The position numbers were made by a program, and so were the translations under genes. The notes beneath the pieces are model-generated. The model saw nothing but the letters and a program-made list of their open reading frames with translations, was not told the DNA's origin and made no database searches. Shown here piece by piece: positions 54,477 to 63,428 of a stretch of DNA of 64,000 bases (the first letter of the stretch is position 1; every line of letters starts with the position of its first letter). Source of the DNA: Aggregicoccus sp. 17bor-14 (GTDB taxonomy: Bacteria > Myxococcota > Myxococcia > Myxococcales > Myxococcaceae); the NCBI RefSeq assembly GCF_009659535.1, contig NZ_VJZZ01000014.1, positions 1-64,000 of the forward strand, given 5' to 3'.

Positions 54477-55880
54477 GTGACCGCCGCGCCGCCGCCCCCT
54501 GCCGACCCGCTCGAAGCCGCCACCCACCCCGACCCGCGCGCCTACTACGCAGCGCTCGCGGCGCAGCCCGCGCTCACCTGGGACCCGCGCCGCGAGGCGT
54601 GGATCGCGGCGGGCGCCGGAGCGGTGTGCGCCGCCCTGCACCATCCGGGACTGCGGGTGCGCCCCCCGCACGAACCCGTACCCCCTCCCCTCCTCGAGCA
54701 CCCCGGGCTCGCGGCGCTCTACGCCCGGCTCATCCGGATGACGGACGGGCCCGCGCGCGAGCCGGTGCGCCGCGCGGTGGCCGAGGCACTCGGCGCGCTC
54801 GAGCCCGCGACGGCGCACGCGCTCGCCCGCCATCGCGCCGCCGCCCTGGTGCCCGCCGCACCCCGGGAGGGCGCGGCGCTCACGGCCTTCACCTTCGCGC
54901 TCCCGCTCGGGTGCGTGGGGGTGCTGCTGGGCCTCGGCGAGGCGGAGCTCGAGGACGCGGTGCCGGAGGCACAGCTCCTCGTCGCCGCGCTCTCGCCCCT
55001 GGCCACCTCCGGGGAGCGCGCCTCCGGAGAGCGCGCGGCGCACGCGCTCGAGACCCGGCTGCGCACTGCCGGAGGAGGCCCCCTGCTGCAGGCGCTCCGG
55101 CGCGCGCCCGGCGTGTCCGAGGAGGTCGCGCTCGCCAATGCCGTGGGACTCCTGGTCCAGACCTGCGAGGCCACGGCGGGGCTCATCGGCCAGGGCCTCC
55201 TCGCGCTGGGCACGGACGCTTCGGCAGCGCTTCCGGAGGCGCACCCCGACGGCGCTCTCCCTGTCCCCCACCCCGCCATGGCGAAGCGCACCGAGCTCCC
55301 CCCGGCACCGCCCGACCGGCGCCGGAACACGGAGGCCCGCGGCGATGGAGCACAAGACCACGCACCGGTCCAGGCCGGCTCGGCGCGGGTCGACGCCGCA
55401 CTCACGCATGCGCTCCTTCAGGACCCCCGGGTGCAGAACGCGCGACGCTCCGCAGCCGAGGGCCTCCCCCGCTCGGTGCTCGGGGTCGATCAGGCGCGGG
55501 TCGATGCCGCGCTCACCCACGCACTGCTCGAGACGCCCCCGGTGCAGAACACGCGGCGTTACGCGGCCGAGGACCTCACCCTGCTCGGCACCCCGGTGCG
55601 CGCAGGCCAGCTGGTGCTGGTGCTGCTCGCGGCGGCGAACCAGGACCCCGCCGCACCGGCGCATCCTCGCCCGGACGTCCCGGGCCACGCCTTCGGCCTC
55701 GGCGCGCACGCCTGCCCGGGCGCGACGCTCGCGCTCACGCTCGCGCGGGCCGCGCTGCTGCACCTGCTGGAGGTGGGGCTCGAGCTCGGGGGACTCGCCT
55801 CCGCGGCCTCCCTCCGCCCCTCGCTCAACGGGCGCATCCCGCGCTTCACGGGCCGGCTCGGCGCGGAGGTGCAGCGGTGA
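54477..55880 (+). CDS. Degenerate cytochrome P450 with internal duplication
   Basis: A 467-residue P450-like protein. The haem-ligand loop FGLGAHACPGATLAL (Cys-413) is intact. An insert of about 100 residues (about 255-350) carries duplicated K-helix-like units: ARVDAALTHALL...DPRVQNARRSAAEGL (303-330) and ARVDAALTHALL...TPPVQNTRRYAAEDL (340-367), with a remnant APVQ at 296-299. The conserved ExxR of the K-helix reads HxxL in both copies (His-348, Leu-351). It may bind haem but lack normal monooxygenase activity. It starts at a GTG; the monooxygenase gene overlaps its end. Confidence 0.82.
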   Translation: MTAAPPPPADPLEAATHPDPRAYYAALAAQPALTWDPRREAWIAAGAGAVCAALHHPGLRVRPPHEPVPPPLLEHPGLAALYARLIRMTDGPAREPVRRAVAEALGALEPATAHALARHRAAALVPAAPREGAALTAFTFALPLGCVGVLLGLGEAELEDAVPEAQLLVAALSPLATSGERASGERAAHALETRLRTAGGGPLLQALRRAPGVSEEVALANAVGLLVQTCEATAGLIGQGLLALGTDASAALPEAHPDGALPVPHPAMAKRTELPPAPPDRRRNTEARGDGAQDHAPVQAGSARVDAALTHALLQDPRVQNARRSAAEGLPRSVLGVDQARVDAALTHALLETPPVQNTRRYAAEDLTLLGTPVRAGQLVLVLLAAANQDPAAPAHPRPDVPGHAFGLGAHACPGATLALTLARAALLHLLEVGLELGGLASAASLRPSLNGRIPRFTGRLGAEVQR

Positions 55881-56221
55881 TCGCGGTCATCTTCGAGGTG
55901 TGGCCCGCCGAGGGCCGGCGCGACGAGTACCTGGCAATCGCCGCCGCGCTGCGCGCCCGGCTCGAGCACATCGACGGCTTCCTCTCCATCGAGCGCTTCG
56001 AGAGCCTCACCACCCCGGGCAAGCTGCTCTCGCTCTCCTTCTGGCGCGACGAGGCGGCGGTCGCGCAGTGGCGAGCCCAGGACGCGCACCGCGCCGCGCA
56101 GGCCCGGGGGCGCAGCGAGGTCTTCACCGACTACCGGCTGCGGGTGGCCGCGGTGCTGCGCGACTACGGGATGGACGCGCGCGAAGAGGCGCCGCGCGAC
56201 AGCCGCGAGCGCCACGGCTGA
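55877..56221 (+). CDS. Antibiotic biosynthesis monooxygenase (ABM) family protein
   Basis: A 114-residue dimeric ferredoxin-like-fold protein. VIAVIFEVWPAEGRRDEYLAIAAALRARLEHIDGFLSIERFES and LLSLSFWRDEAAVAQWRA match the ABM domain. Members may be cofactor-free monooxygenases or haem-related proteins. The GTG overlaps the preceding P450 stop (GTGA), so the two are probably made together. Its substrate is unknown. Confidence 0.8.
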   Translation: MIAVIFEVWPAEGRRDEYLAIAAALRARLEHIDGFLSIERFESLTTPGKLLSLSFWRDEAAVAQWRAQDAHRAAQARGRSEVFTDYRLRVAAVLRDYGMDAREEAPRDSRERHG

Positions 56222-56245
56222 GGGGCCTGCCTCATCGACGGGAGC

Positions 56246-56292
56246 GCACGCGGGGCGCGCACGCGGGGCGCGCACGCGGGGAGCGCACGCGG
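56246..56292. repeat. 11-nt short tandem repeat
   Basis: The word GCGCACGCGGG occurs about four times in direct series between the ABM gene and the next membrane protein. Copies are near-identical. Confidence 0.6.
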
Positions 56293-56473
56293 CACCCTCG
56301 AACTCCATCGGGCTCGACACGGGTCCCCGCCTCCACCGGGGGGCCCGTCGCCCACGGGAGGCGCGCCCCTCCGCCACGGCCGCGCGCGCATCGCCCGCGA
56401 GCCGCGCGCAGGCGCCCCCGTCGCTCCCACCCCCCCTGCCGGCTCCCGCGCGCGTCCTGCTATCGTCGCGCAC

Positions 56474-57382
56474 ATGCCTCGCGCCTCCCGCGGCCACGCC
56501 CTGCTCGGCCTCCTCTTCCTCGTGGGACTCGGGGTGAGCCTCTTCGCGGCGCTGCTCGAGCTGCGCACGCAGGGTGGGCCGGGCCCGCTGTGGCTGCCCG
56601 GCGGACTCGCCCTCTGCGGCGCGAGCGGGTGGGCCCTGGGACAGCGCAACCTCGCGGGCCTGCTGCAGCTGCTGCTCTTCTGCGCCCTCACCCCCGCGCT
56701 CGTCCTCACCGCCTTCGCGCTCGCCACTCCCGGAGAGAACCCGACCGCGGCGAACCTCGCGCTGCTCCTGCTGCTGCTCGCGGCGGGGCCCGCCTACGGC
56801 CTGTGGCGCGAGCTGCGGCGTCCGGAGCGCCTGCCCAACGTGCTGCTCGAGCTCGCCCCGCCGGGGCACATCGTCGAGCGCGACGGCCTGCAGCTCTGCG
56901 CCCAGGTGGCGCAGCTGAGCAGCGGGGCCTTCGAGCTGCGCGTCGCCGTGCAGAGCTGCGTGGACCGCGAGCGCCACCTCGCGCTGCGGCTGCGCGGGCC
57001 CGCCGCCGACCGGCTCAGCTACCCCACTCGCGTGGAGGCCCGCCTCGGCCCCGCGGAAGTCGGGCTGCTGCGCGTCACCCTCCACCCGCGCGCACAGCTC
57101 ACCGCCGGCGAGCGGCTGCACCTGCGCCCGGACATCTCCGGTCCGCCCGCGCAGCGCCTGCGCCACTGGCGCCCGCGCGGCTACGCCGAGGGCACCCCCA
57201 CGCTGCTCAAGGTGCTGCTCGCCGGCAGTGGCCAGCTGAGCTGGCGCGGCGGCTGGCGCGTCCCGCTCCCGGTGCGCTTCGGCTCCCCCACCGTGGAGGG
57301 GCCGCCGCCTGCACCGACGTGGGAGTTGCTGTGGTCGCCCGGCGGCGCGCACACCGCGCCGCAGCCTGCGCGCGCGGCGTAG
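56474..57382 (+). CDS. Membrane protein of unknown function
   Basis: A 302-residue protein with about four hydrophobic segments in the first 115 residues (ALLGLLFLVGLGVSLFAALL; LAGLLQLLLFCALTPALVLTAFAL; LALLLLLLAAGPAYGLW). A beta-rich extracytoplasmic or cytoplasmic domain of about 180 residues follows (RDGLQLCAQVAQLSSGAFELRVAV). No family was recognised. It converges with rsmG, 124 nt apart. Confidence 0.72.
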   Translation: MPRASRGHALLGLLFLVGLGVSLFAALLELRTQGGPGPLWLPGGLALCGASGWALGQRNLAGLLQLLLFCALTPALVLTAFALATPGENPTAANLALLLLLLAAGPAYGLWRELRRPERLPNVLLELAPPGHIVERDGLQLCAQVAQLSSGAFELRVAVQSCVDRERHLALRLRGPAADRLSYPTRVEARLGPAEVGLLRVTLHPRAQLTAGERLHLRPDISGPPAQRLRHWRPRGYAEGTPTLLKVLLAGSGQLSWRGGWRVPLPVRFGSPTVEGPPPAPTWELLWSPGGAHTAPQPARAA

Positions 57383-57506
57383 GCGCGCGGCTCGCGCCCC
57401 GTGTTCCATGTGGAGCGTGGGGGCATGGGCACGCTCCCGCTCCGGCACTTCCTCGCACGGACGCGGCCTCGCCCGGCTCCCTCACCCCGAGGGAAGACAC
57501 GGGGCG

Positions 57507-58163
57507 CTACGGCGCCTTCGCGAACACCGCCACCTGGCGCTCGGCACCCGAGAACGGCAGCCGGTAGGCGCGGGCCGAGCGCACCTGCAGCCCGCGCGCG
57601 CTGCCCTCCGCCGCGAGCTCCGCGTCCGTCGCGGCCTTGCCGAGCATCGCCACCACGCGTCCGCCGGGAGCCACGTAGGCCGGCGCGAGGTCCAACCAGT
57701 CCGGCAGGTCCCGGAACGCGCGCGCGATGAGCACCTCCGCGCGCGGCAGCCCCTCCGCCTCCGGCTTGCCCTCGGCGCGCGCGTGCACCCCGCGCACCTC
57801 GGTGAGGCGCAGCGCGCCGGCCGCCGCCTTGATGAACGCCACCTTCTTGCCCACCGCGTCCACCAGCGTCACCGCGAGCGGGGGGAGCGCGAGCTTCAGG
57901 GGCAGCCCCGGGAAGCCCGCGCCCGCGCCCAGGTCCATGAGGCTCGCCGCGCCGGAGACCTCGGGCAGCACCGCGAGCGAGTCGAGGAAGTGCTTCTCCA
58001 GCACCTCCTCCGGCGCGGTGATCGCCGTGAGGTTCACCTTCGCGTTCCACTTGAGCAACTCGCCCATGAGCTGGAAGAGCGCCGCGTCCAGCCCCGCCGG
58101 CAGGCTCAAGCCCAGCGCCTGCGCACCCTCCGCCAGGCGATCTCCGAACCGCATCTTATCCAC
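57507..58163 (-). CDS. rsmG: 16S rRNA (guanine-527-N7) methyltransferase RsmG
   Basis: A 218-residue RsmG/GidB. An N-terminal helical region (FQLMGELLKWNAKVNLTAI) is followed by a SAM-binding DLGAGAGFPGLPLKLALP and the VTLVDAVGKKVAFI block. The ending TGAERQVAVF-like block (SGAERQVAVFAK) fits the family. It methylates G527 of 16S rRNA. It follows mnmG on the same strand. A TTATCCACA DnaA-box word overlaps its start. Confidence 0.94.
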   Translation of the reverse strand: MDKMRFGDRLAEGAQALGLSLPAGLDAALFQLMGELLKWNAKVNLTAITAPEEVLEKHFLDSLAVLPEVSGAASLMDLGAGAGFPGLPLKLALPPLAVTLVDAVGKKVAFIKAAAGALRLTEVRGVHARAEGKPEAEGLPRAEVLIARAFRDLPDWLDLAPAYVAPGGRVVAMLGKAATDAELAAEGSARGLQVRSARAYRLPFSGAERQVAVFAKAP

Positions 58164-58306
58164 AGCGCCTCCTCCGACCCGGGAACCCTAAACCCCCGGA
58201 AACACTCATACCCTGGTCCGGGCCCCAGTTGCCCACACGTTGTCCACAGCCCCTGTGGGATCAGGGCCCGACCCCAGCGATTTCCCACACCTGCACTGTC
58301 CCCACA
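58156..58306. other. Cluster of DnaA-box-like words, possible origin element
   Basis: Five words in the same orientation carry the CCACA end: TTATCCACA (58156-58164), TTGCCCACA (58229-58237), TTGTCCACA (58240-58248), TTTCCCACA (58281-58289) and GTCCCCACA (58298-58306). They fall in the gap between mnmG and rsmG, close to the parS sites. Only the first matches the DnaA-box consensus exactly. An origin role is inferred, not shown. Confidence 0.5.
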
Positions 58307-58330
58307 CCGCCACTGCGCTACAGGCGTGGC

Positions 58331-60169
58331 TCACCCCGCGCCCGGGCCGACACGCCGCAGCGCCCCCACCAGCAGGCTGAGGGCCGCGGGGGTGAGGCCG
58401 GGGATGCGCCGCGCGTGGCCCAGCGTCTCGGGCCGGTAGCTGCGCAGCTTGTCCGCCGCCTCGCGGCTCAAGCCGGGCACGCCTTCGAAGGCGAAGCCCG
58501 GGGGGATGCGCCACGCGTCCCACGCCTCGCGCTCGCGCGCCGCCGCGCGCTCGGCCTGGGCGATGTAGCCCGCGTACTTCACCTCCACCTCCACCTCCTC
58601 CTGCACGTGGCCGGGCAGCTCCGCCCTCCCCTGCCCCTCCTGCGCGAGCTGCGCGTACGTGACCTCCGGGCGCTTGAGCCGCGCGGCCGCGCCGGTGCGC
58701 GCGAGCCGCGCCACCTCCTCGGACACGGCGCGGGCGCGCGCCTCCACCCGCTCCAGCGCCTCGCGCGGCAGCAGCCCCACCCGGTGCCCGTGGTGCGCGA
58801 GGCGCAGGTCCGCGTTGCCCTCGCGCAGCCGCAGCCGGTGCTCCGAGCGCCCCGTGAGCATGCGGAAGGGCTCGTCCACGCCGCGCGTGACGAGCTCGTC
58901 CACCAGCACCGCGCCGTGCGCCTCGTCCCGGCCGAGCAGGAGCGGTGGCTCGCCGCGGACCTGGAGGCCCGCGTTGATGCCCGCGTACAGCCCCTGGAAC
59001 GCCGCCTCCTCGTAGCCCGAGGTGCCGTTGAGCTGCCCCGCGAAGAAGAGCCCCGCCACCGCGCGCGTCTCCAGCGTGGCGCGCAGCTGCGTGGGCGGCG
59101 CGTAGTCGTACTCGACCGCGTAGCCGTAGCGCACCACCTCCACCCGCTCGAGCCCGGGGATGGTGCGCAGGATGGCGAGCTGCACGTCCGCGGGCAGGCT
59201 CGTGGACAGCCCCGCCGGGTACACCAGCGGGCTCTCGGGCCCCTCCGGCTCGAGGAACACCTGGTGGCGCTCGCGCGCGGCGAAGCGCACCACCTTGTCC
59301 TCGAGGCTCGGGCAGTAGCGCGGGCCGCGGCCCACGATCTCCCCGGCGTAGAGCGGCGAGCGGTGCAGGTTCTCGCGCAGCAGCGCGTGCGTGGCCTGCG
59401 TGGTGTACGTCACGCCGCAGACGACGCGCGGCTGCTGCGGGAAGCACTCCCCTGCCCCGGCCTCCTGCGCCCAGCGCGTGCGCCAGGAGAGGGGGCGCGG
59501 AGGGAAGTCCCCGGGCTGCCGCTCCACCCGCTCCCAGTCGATACTCGCTCGCGCGAGCCGCGCCGGGGTGCCCGTCTTGAAGCGGCCCAACGTGAAGCCG
59601 AGCGCGCGCAGCGAGTCGCTCAGCCCCCGCGCCGCCTCGTCCCCCAGCCGCCCGCCCACCTCCTTGCGCTCGCCCACGTGCATCAGCGCCTGCAGGAAGG
59701 TGCCGGTGGTGAGCAGCACGGCCCTCGCCTGCAGCTGCTCGCCGCCCGCGAGCTCCACCCCCGCGATGCGCCCGCCCTCCACCCGCAGCGCCGCCACCTC
59801 CCCCTCGCGCACCGTGAGCCCCGGCTGGCCGAAGAGGGCGCGCTGCACGATGGAGGCATACGCGTCGCGGTCGCAGAGCACGCGCGTGGCCTGCACCGCG
59901 GGGCCCTTGGAGGCGTTGAGCGTCTTGAAGTGCGTGCCGGCGAGGTCCGCCGCGCGCCCCATCTCCCCGCCCAGCGCGTCCAGCTCGCGCACCAGGTGGC
60001 CCTTCGCCGAGCCGCCCACCGCCGGGTTGCAGCTCATCACCGCCGCGCGCTCGCGCTTGAGGGTGAGCGCGAGCGTGGAGAGCCCCATGCGCGCACACGC
60101 CAGCGCCGCCTCGCTGCCGGCGTGGCCCAGGCCCACCACGATGATGTCGTAGCGCTGCGACGCAGACAT
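58331..60169 (-). CDS. mnmG: tRNA uridine-34 5-carboxymethylaminomethyl modification enzyme MnmG
   Basis: A 612-residue MnmG/GidA. The FAD motif IIVVGLGHAGSEAALACARMG opens the protein (the normal GxGxAG reads GLGHAG). SCNPAVGGSAKGHLVRE, GTFLQALMHVGE, CPSLEDKVVRFA and the C-terminal GVPGLSREAADKLRSYRPETLGHARRIPGLTPAAL are characteristic. With MnmE it makes cmnm5U in tRNA anticodon position 34. The start is ATG 60169; an N-terminal extension on the same frame is not protein. rsmG follows 167 nt later. Confidence 0.95.
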   Translation of the reverse strand: MSASQRYDIIVVGLGHAGSEAALACARMGLSTLALTLKRERAAVMSCNPAVGGSAKGHLVRELDALGGEMGRAADLAGTHFKTLNASKGPAVQATRVLCDRDAYASIVQRALFGQPGLTVREGEVAALRVEGGRIAGVELAGGEQLQARAVLLTTGTFLQALMHVGERKEVGGRLGDEAARGLSDSLRALGFTLGRFKTGTPARLARASIDWERVERQPGDFPPRPLSWRTRWAQEAGAGECFPQQPRVVCGVTYTTQATHALLRENLHRSPLYAGEIVGRGPRYCPSLEDKVVRFAARERHQVFLEPEGPESPLVYPAGLSTSLPADVQLAILRTIPGLERVEVVRYGYAVEYDYAPPTQLRATLETRAVAGLFFAGQLNGTSGYEEAAFQGLYAGINAGLQVRGEPPLLLGRDEAHGAVLVDELVTRGVDEPFRMLTGRSEHRLRLREGNADLRLAHHGHRVGLLPREALERVEARARAVSEEVARLARTGAAARLKRPEVTYAQLAQEGQGRAELPGHVQEEVEVEVKYAGYIAQAERAAAREREAWDAWRIPPGFAFEGVPGLSREAADKLRSYRPETLGHARRIPGLTPAALSLLVGALRRVGPGAG

Positions 60170-60275
60170 GGGAGGAGTCCTTCCGGGCGCTCCTATGTCG
60201 CGCGCGGGCCTCGAGTGCAAGCCCGGCAGAGGGCCCTGCCCCCTGTTGCAACCGGGTTGCGAATGCCGCCCTGCC

Positions 60276-60584
60276 CTAGTCTGCGAGCGCGACGAGCGGC
60301 TGGCCGAGGTGCGCCGCCCGCTCGAGCGCCGCGCGCACCACGTGCAGCGCCGCCACCACGTCCGCGTCCGCCGCGGCGCTCGCCACCCGGTCCAGCTCCC
60401 GCGCGAGCCCCGGCAGCTCCGCATGCGAGAGCTCCGCGTCCGCGTTGAAGTCCGCGAAGCGCATCAGCAGCGGCAGCCCCAGCGCCCTCGCCTGGCCGAT
60501 CAGCGCCGCGTGCTGGCGCACCCCCAGCGACGAGATGGCGCCGCGGCGGCGATCGTCCTCCAGCACGGTGAAATCCAGCGGCAT
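60276..60584 (-). CDS. Hypothetical protein beside mnmG
   Basis: A 102-residue soluble protein starting MPLDFTVLEDDRRRGAISS. LGVRQHAALIGQARALGLPLLMRFADFNADAELSHAELPGLARELDRV looks helical; FNADAELSHAEL has a faint calcium-loop (DxD) look. No family is recognised. It is upstream of mnmG on the same strand, 106 nt away. Confidence 0.66.
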   Translation of the reverse strand: MPLDFTVLEDDRRRGAISSLGVRQHAALIGQARALGLPLLMRFADFNADAELSHAELPGLARELDRVASAAADADVVAALHVVRAALERAAHLGQPLVALAD

Positions 60585-60765
60585 CGACCCTCGCACGGGA
60601 AAGCCCGGGGGGCGGAGGCTCGCGCATGTGCCCGGCCTCGCGCAAGGCGCAGACCCGGCCGCGGCGGCCGAGACGCCTGCGGCGCGGGGTGCACACATCG
60701 CCCACCGGACGCCCGCCGAACCGCGGCCCTGCCCTTCGCCTGCGCGGGGCCTACCTTGCCAGCCC

Positions 60766-61800
60766 ATGCGCCCGGCACGCCTTCCTTCCCACCCTCTTGC
60801 TCCGCAGCTGCGAGCGCTGCTGCTCGCCGCCTGCGCCGCCTGCGCCGCCGCGCACGGCGCGCCGGCCTCGGCGAGCGCCGCGGCGGCTGCGGCCTCGCCC
60901 CCACCGGAGCGCGCCGCCGTCCCGGCATCGGGCGACCCCGCCGCCCAGGCCCCTGCTCCTCCTGCGGCGCCTGCCCCCACCCCGGCGGCCTGCGGCGTCT
61001 GCGAGGACTACGCGCCTCCCCAGCGCAGCGGGCACAAGGTGCCGCACGCGCTGCGCGAGCTCTCCGGCCTCGCCGCGAGCCCCCGCCACCCGGGCGCGCT
61101 CTACGCCCTCAACGACTCGGGGGACGCCGCGCGCTTCTTCGCGCTCGACGTGAGCGGCGCGCAGCTCGCCCAGTTCGTCCTCCCGGACGCGCACGTGCGG
61201 GATGTCGAGGACCTCGCGCTCGGCCCCTGCCCCGAGGGGACCTGCCTCTACCTCGCGGACATCGGGGACAACGCGCGCGCTCGCACCGGCTACGCGCTCT
61301 ACCGCGTCCCCGAGCCCCCCTCGCTCCCCCCGAGCGGCAGCCCGCCCGTCGCGCTCCCCTTCGTCCGCGTTCCCTTCACCTACCCGGACGGCCGCGCGCG
61401 CAACGCGGAGGCGCTGCTGGTACACCGCGACGCCCTGTATGTCGTCACGAAGCGCCGCGGCGCGGAGGCCACGGAGGTCTTCGCCGTGCCCGCGGCCGGC
61501 GGCTCGGCGCGCTTCGTCGCCCGGCTCGACCTCCCGCCCCCGGGCGAGCGCCCCATCACCGGCGGCGCCGTCCACCCCTGCGCGCCGCGCGTGTTGCTGC
61601 GCACCACCGCCCACCTCTACGAGCTGCGCGCCCCACCCGGCGCCCCCTTCGAGGCCGTGTTCCACGCGAAACCGCGCGAGCTCTCCGCCCCCGACGAGCC
61701 GCAGGGCGAGGCCGTGACCTACGCCGCGGACGGGCGCGGCTTCCTCACCGGAGGCGAGGGGAAGAAGCAGCGGCTGCACGCGGCGCGCTGCGCGCGGTGA
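60766..61800 (+). CDS. Secreted beta-propeller-like protein
   Basis: A 344-residue exported protein. The N-terminus has a lipoprotein-like signal (LLLAACAAC) and an Ala/Pro-rich linker to about residue 75. The mature domain repeats blade-like strands: LSGLAASPRHPGALYALNDSGDAARFFALD, VEDLALGPCPEGTCLYLADIGDNA and ITGGAVHPCAPRVLLRTTAHLYELR. The order is like secreted esterase or SdiA-regulated propellers. The exact function is unknown. A CTACCTT word sits 10 nt before the ATG. Confidence 0.72.
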   Translation: MRPARLPSHPLAPQLRALLLAACAACAAAHGAPASASAAAAAASPPPERAAVPASGDPAAQAPAPPAAPAPTPAACGVCEDYAPPQRSGHKVPHALRELSGLAASPRHPGALYALNDSGDAARFFALDVSGAQLAQFVLPDAHVRDVEDLALGPCPEGTCLYLADIGDNARARTGYALYRVPEPPSLPPSGSPPVALPFVRVPFTYPDGRARNAEALLVHRDALYVVTKRRGAEATEVFAVPAAGGSARFVARLDLPPPGERPITGGAVHPCAPRVLLRTTAHLYELRAPPGAPFEAVFHAKPRELSAPDEPQGEAVTYAADGRGFLTGGEGKKQRLHAARCAR

Positions 61801-61815
61801 GGCGTCGAAGATCCC

Positions 61816-62544
61816 TCACTCCGCATCCGGGTGCGCGGCCTCCTGCGCGAGCTCCGGGCTGCGGCGGCGCAGGGCGCGCGCGACGAGCGCACTGAGGAGC
61901 GCCCAGGCGAGCCCCGCCGCCCAGCCCGCGAGCACGTCCGTGGGGTAGTGCACCCCGAGGTACACCCGGCTCAGGCCGATCAGCACCGTGAGCAGCAGCG
62001 CGATGCAGATGACGTACACCTTCAGCCGCCGCTTCGGCACCAGCGCGGACACCTGCAGCGCGAGCGTGAGGTACACCACCGCCGAGAGCATCGAGTGGCC
62101 GCTGGGGAAGCTCGCGGTGAGCGTCTGCGTCAGGTGCGGCACCACGTCCGGGCGCGGGCGCGCGAAGCCCTCCTTCAGCAGCAGGCTCAGCGCGAGGCCC
62201 CCCAGCGTGGTGCCCAGCACCAGCCAGAGCGAGCGGCCCTTGCCCGAGAGCGCGAGGAAGCCCGCCACCGTGAGCGTGATGAACGCGAGCACCGGCACTC
62301 CACCCAGCGCCGTCGCGTCGCGCGCCGTCTCCGGCAGCCACAGGGGGCCCAGCGGGCGCGCCGGGTCCGCGGGGTCTCGCAGCGCGCGCACCACCTCGCG
62401 GTCCAGGTGCTGCGTCTCGCCCTCGTGCACCTCGTCGGCGATCTGCAGGAAGACCCAGAGCGCAGCGACCAGCAGCAGCAGGGTGAAGAAGAGCGGGCTG
62501 CCCACGGGGGCGCGGCGCAGGAGCGAGAGGGGAGAGGGGCGCAC
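61816..62544 (-). CDS. PAP2 superfamily phosphatase
   Basis: A 242-residue membrane phosphatase with six helices. The three active-site motifs are KEGFARPRP (about 127-135), PSGHS (about 149-153, with the catalytic His) and SRVYLGVHYPTDV (about 194-206, nucleophile His). The family removes phosphate from phosphatidate, undecaprenyl pyrophosphate or related lipid phosphates. The substrate is not determined. A CCTAGC word lies 10-15 nt upstream of the start. Confidence 0.9.
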   Translation of the reverse strand: MRPSPLSLLRRAPVGSPLFFTLLLLVAALWVFLQIADEVHEGETQHLDREVVRALRDPADPARPLGPLWLPETARDATALGGVPVLAFITLTVAGFLALSGKGRSLWLVLGTTLGGLALSLLLKEGFARPRPDVVPHLTQTLTASFPSGHSMLSAVVYLTLALQVSALVPKRRLKVYVICIALLLTVLIGLSRVYLGVHYPTDVLAGWAAGLAWALLSALVARALRRRSPELAQEAAHPDAE

Positions 62545-62634
62545 GGGACGAAGCTAGGTCCTCGGCGGCGCGCAGGGAGGCGCCGCGCGCGCGAATGTCC
62601 GGCCCCCGGCAGGCTGCCCGCTTATGAGGGGGAC

Positions 62635-63411
62635 GTGAGGCACAGCTCCCGCACGCTGCCGGGCCCCGAGGGCGCGCTCGCGCTGAGCGAGGCGGGGGAG
62701 GGCGGTGTGCCCGCGCTCCTCGTGCACGGCGGCGGCGCGGACCGCGGCCACTGGGAGCCGCTGCAGCAGCTGCTGCCCACCCGCAGCCTCGCGCTCGACC
62801 TGCGCGGCATGGGCGAGAGCGCCCCACCCGCCGACGGCCGCTACGGCGTGGAGCCCGCCGCGGAGGACGTGGCCCGCGTGGCCGAGGCCCTGCTGCCCCA
62901 GCCCTTCTGCCTCGTGGGGCACAGCTTCGGCGCCGCGGTGGCGCTCGCGTACGCGGCGCGCCACCCCGCGCGCCTCGCGGGCCTGGTGCTGGTGGACCCG
63001 GCGTCCGACCCACGCCACCTGTCCGCGCCGCAGCGGCAGGCGCTGCACGAGGGGCTCTCACCCGGGCGCTTCCGCGCCTTCACCGAGACCTGGTTCGAGG
63101 GGCTCCTCGTCCACGCGCGCGCCACCACGCGCGCGCGGGTGCTCGGCTCGCTGCGCGCCACCGCGCCCGCCGTCTTCGCGGCCTGCCTCGAGAGCAGCCT
63201 GCACTTCGACCCGTGCGCCGCGCTCGCGCGCTACGGCGGCCCGCGCCTCGCGCTCGTGAGCGAGGCGCTCGCGGGCCCGGACTCCCTGCACCTCCAGGCC
63301 GCATCGCGCCTTCCGCACGTGACGCTCGCGCAGGTGAGCCACTGGCCGATGCTGGATGCGCCCGGGCAGGTGGCCGCGCAGCTCGGGCGCTTCCTCCAGC
63401 CGCTCGGCTGA
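62635..63411 (+). CDS. Alpha/beta hydrolase
   Basis: A 258-residue alpha/beta-hydrolase. VHGGGADRGHWEPL (oxyanion), LDLRGMGESAPP and the nucleophile GHSFGAAVALAYAARHPARLAGLVLVDPAS are present, with the C-terminal His in VSHWPMLDAP. No signal peptide is seen. The GTG 62635 follows AGGGGG and is the first start that keeps the whole fold. The substrate is unknown. Confidence 0.86.
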   Translation: MRHSSRTLPGPEGALALSEAGEGGVPALLVHGGGADRGHWEPLQQLLPTRSLALDLRGMGESAPPADGRYGVEPAAEDVARVAEALLPQPFCLVGHSFGAAVALAYAARHPARLAGLVLVDPASDPRHLSAPQRQALHEGLSPGRFRAFTETWFEGLLVHARATTRARVLGSLRATAPAVFAACLESSLHFDPCAALARYGGPRLALVSEALAGPDSLHLQAASRLPHVTLAQVSHWPMLDAPGQVAAQLGRFLQPLG

Positions 63412-63428
63412 AGCGCCCGGAGGCGCGC

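Noticed and set aside
57403-57416. parS site at 57403
   Set aside because: GTTCCATGTGGAGC has two mismatches; kept only as a weak candidate.
61659-61672. Additional parS site in a coding gene
   Set aside because: GTTCCACGCGAAAC differs from the consensus in two bases and lies inside a propeller gene; likely chance.
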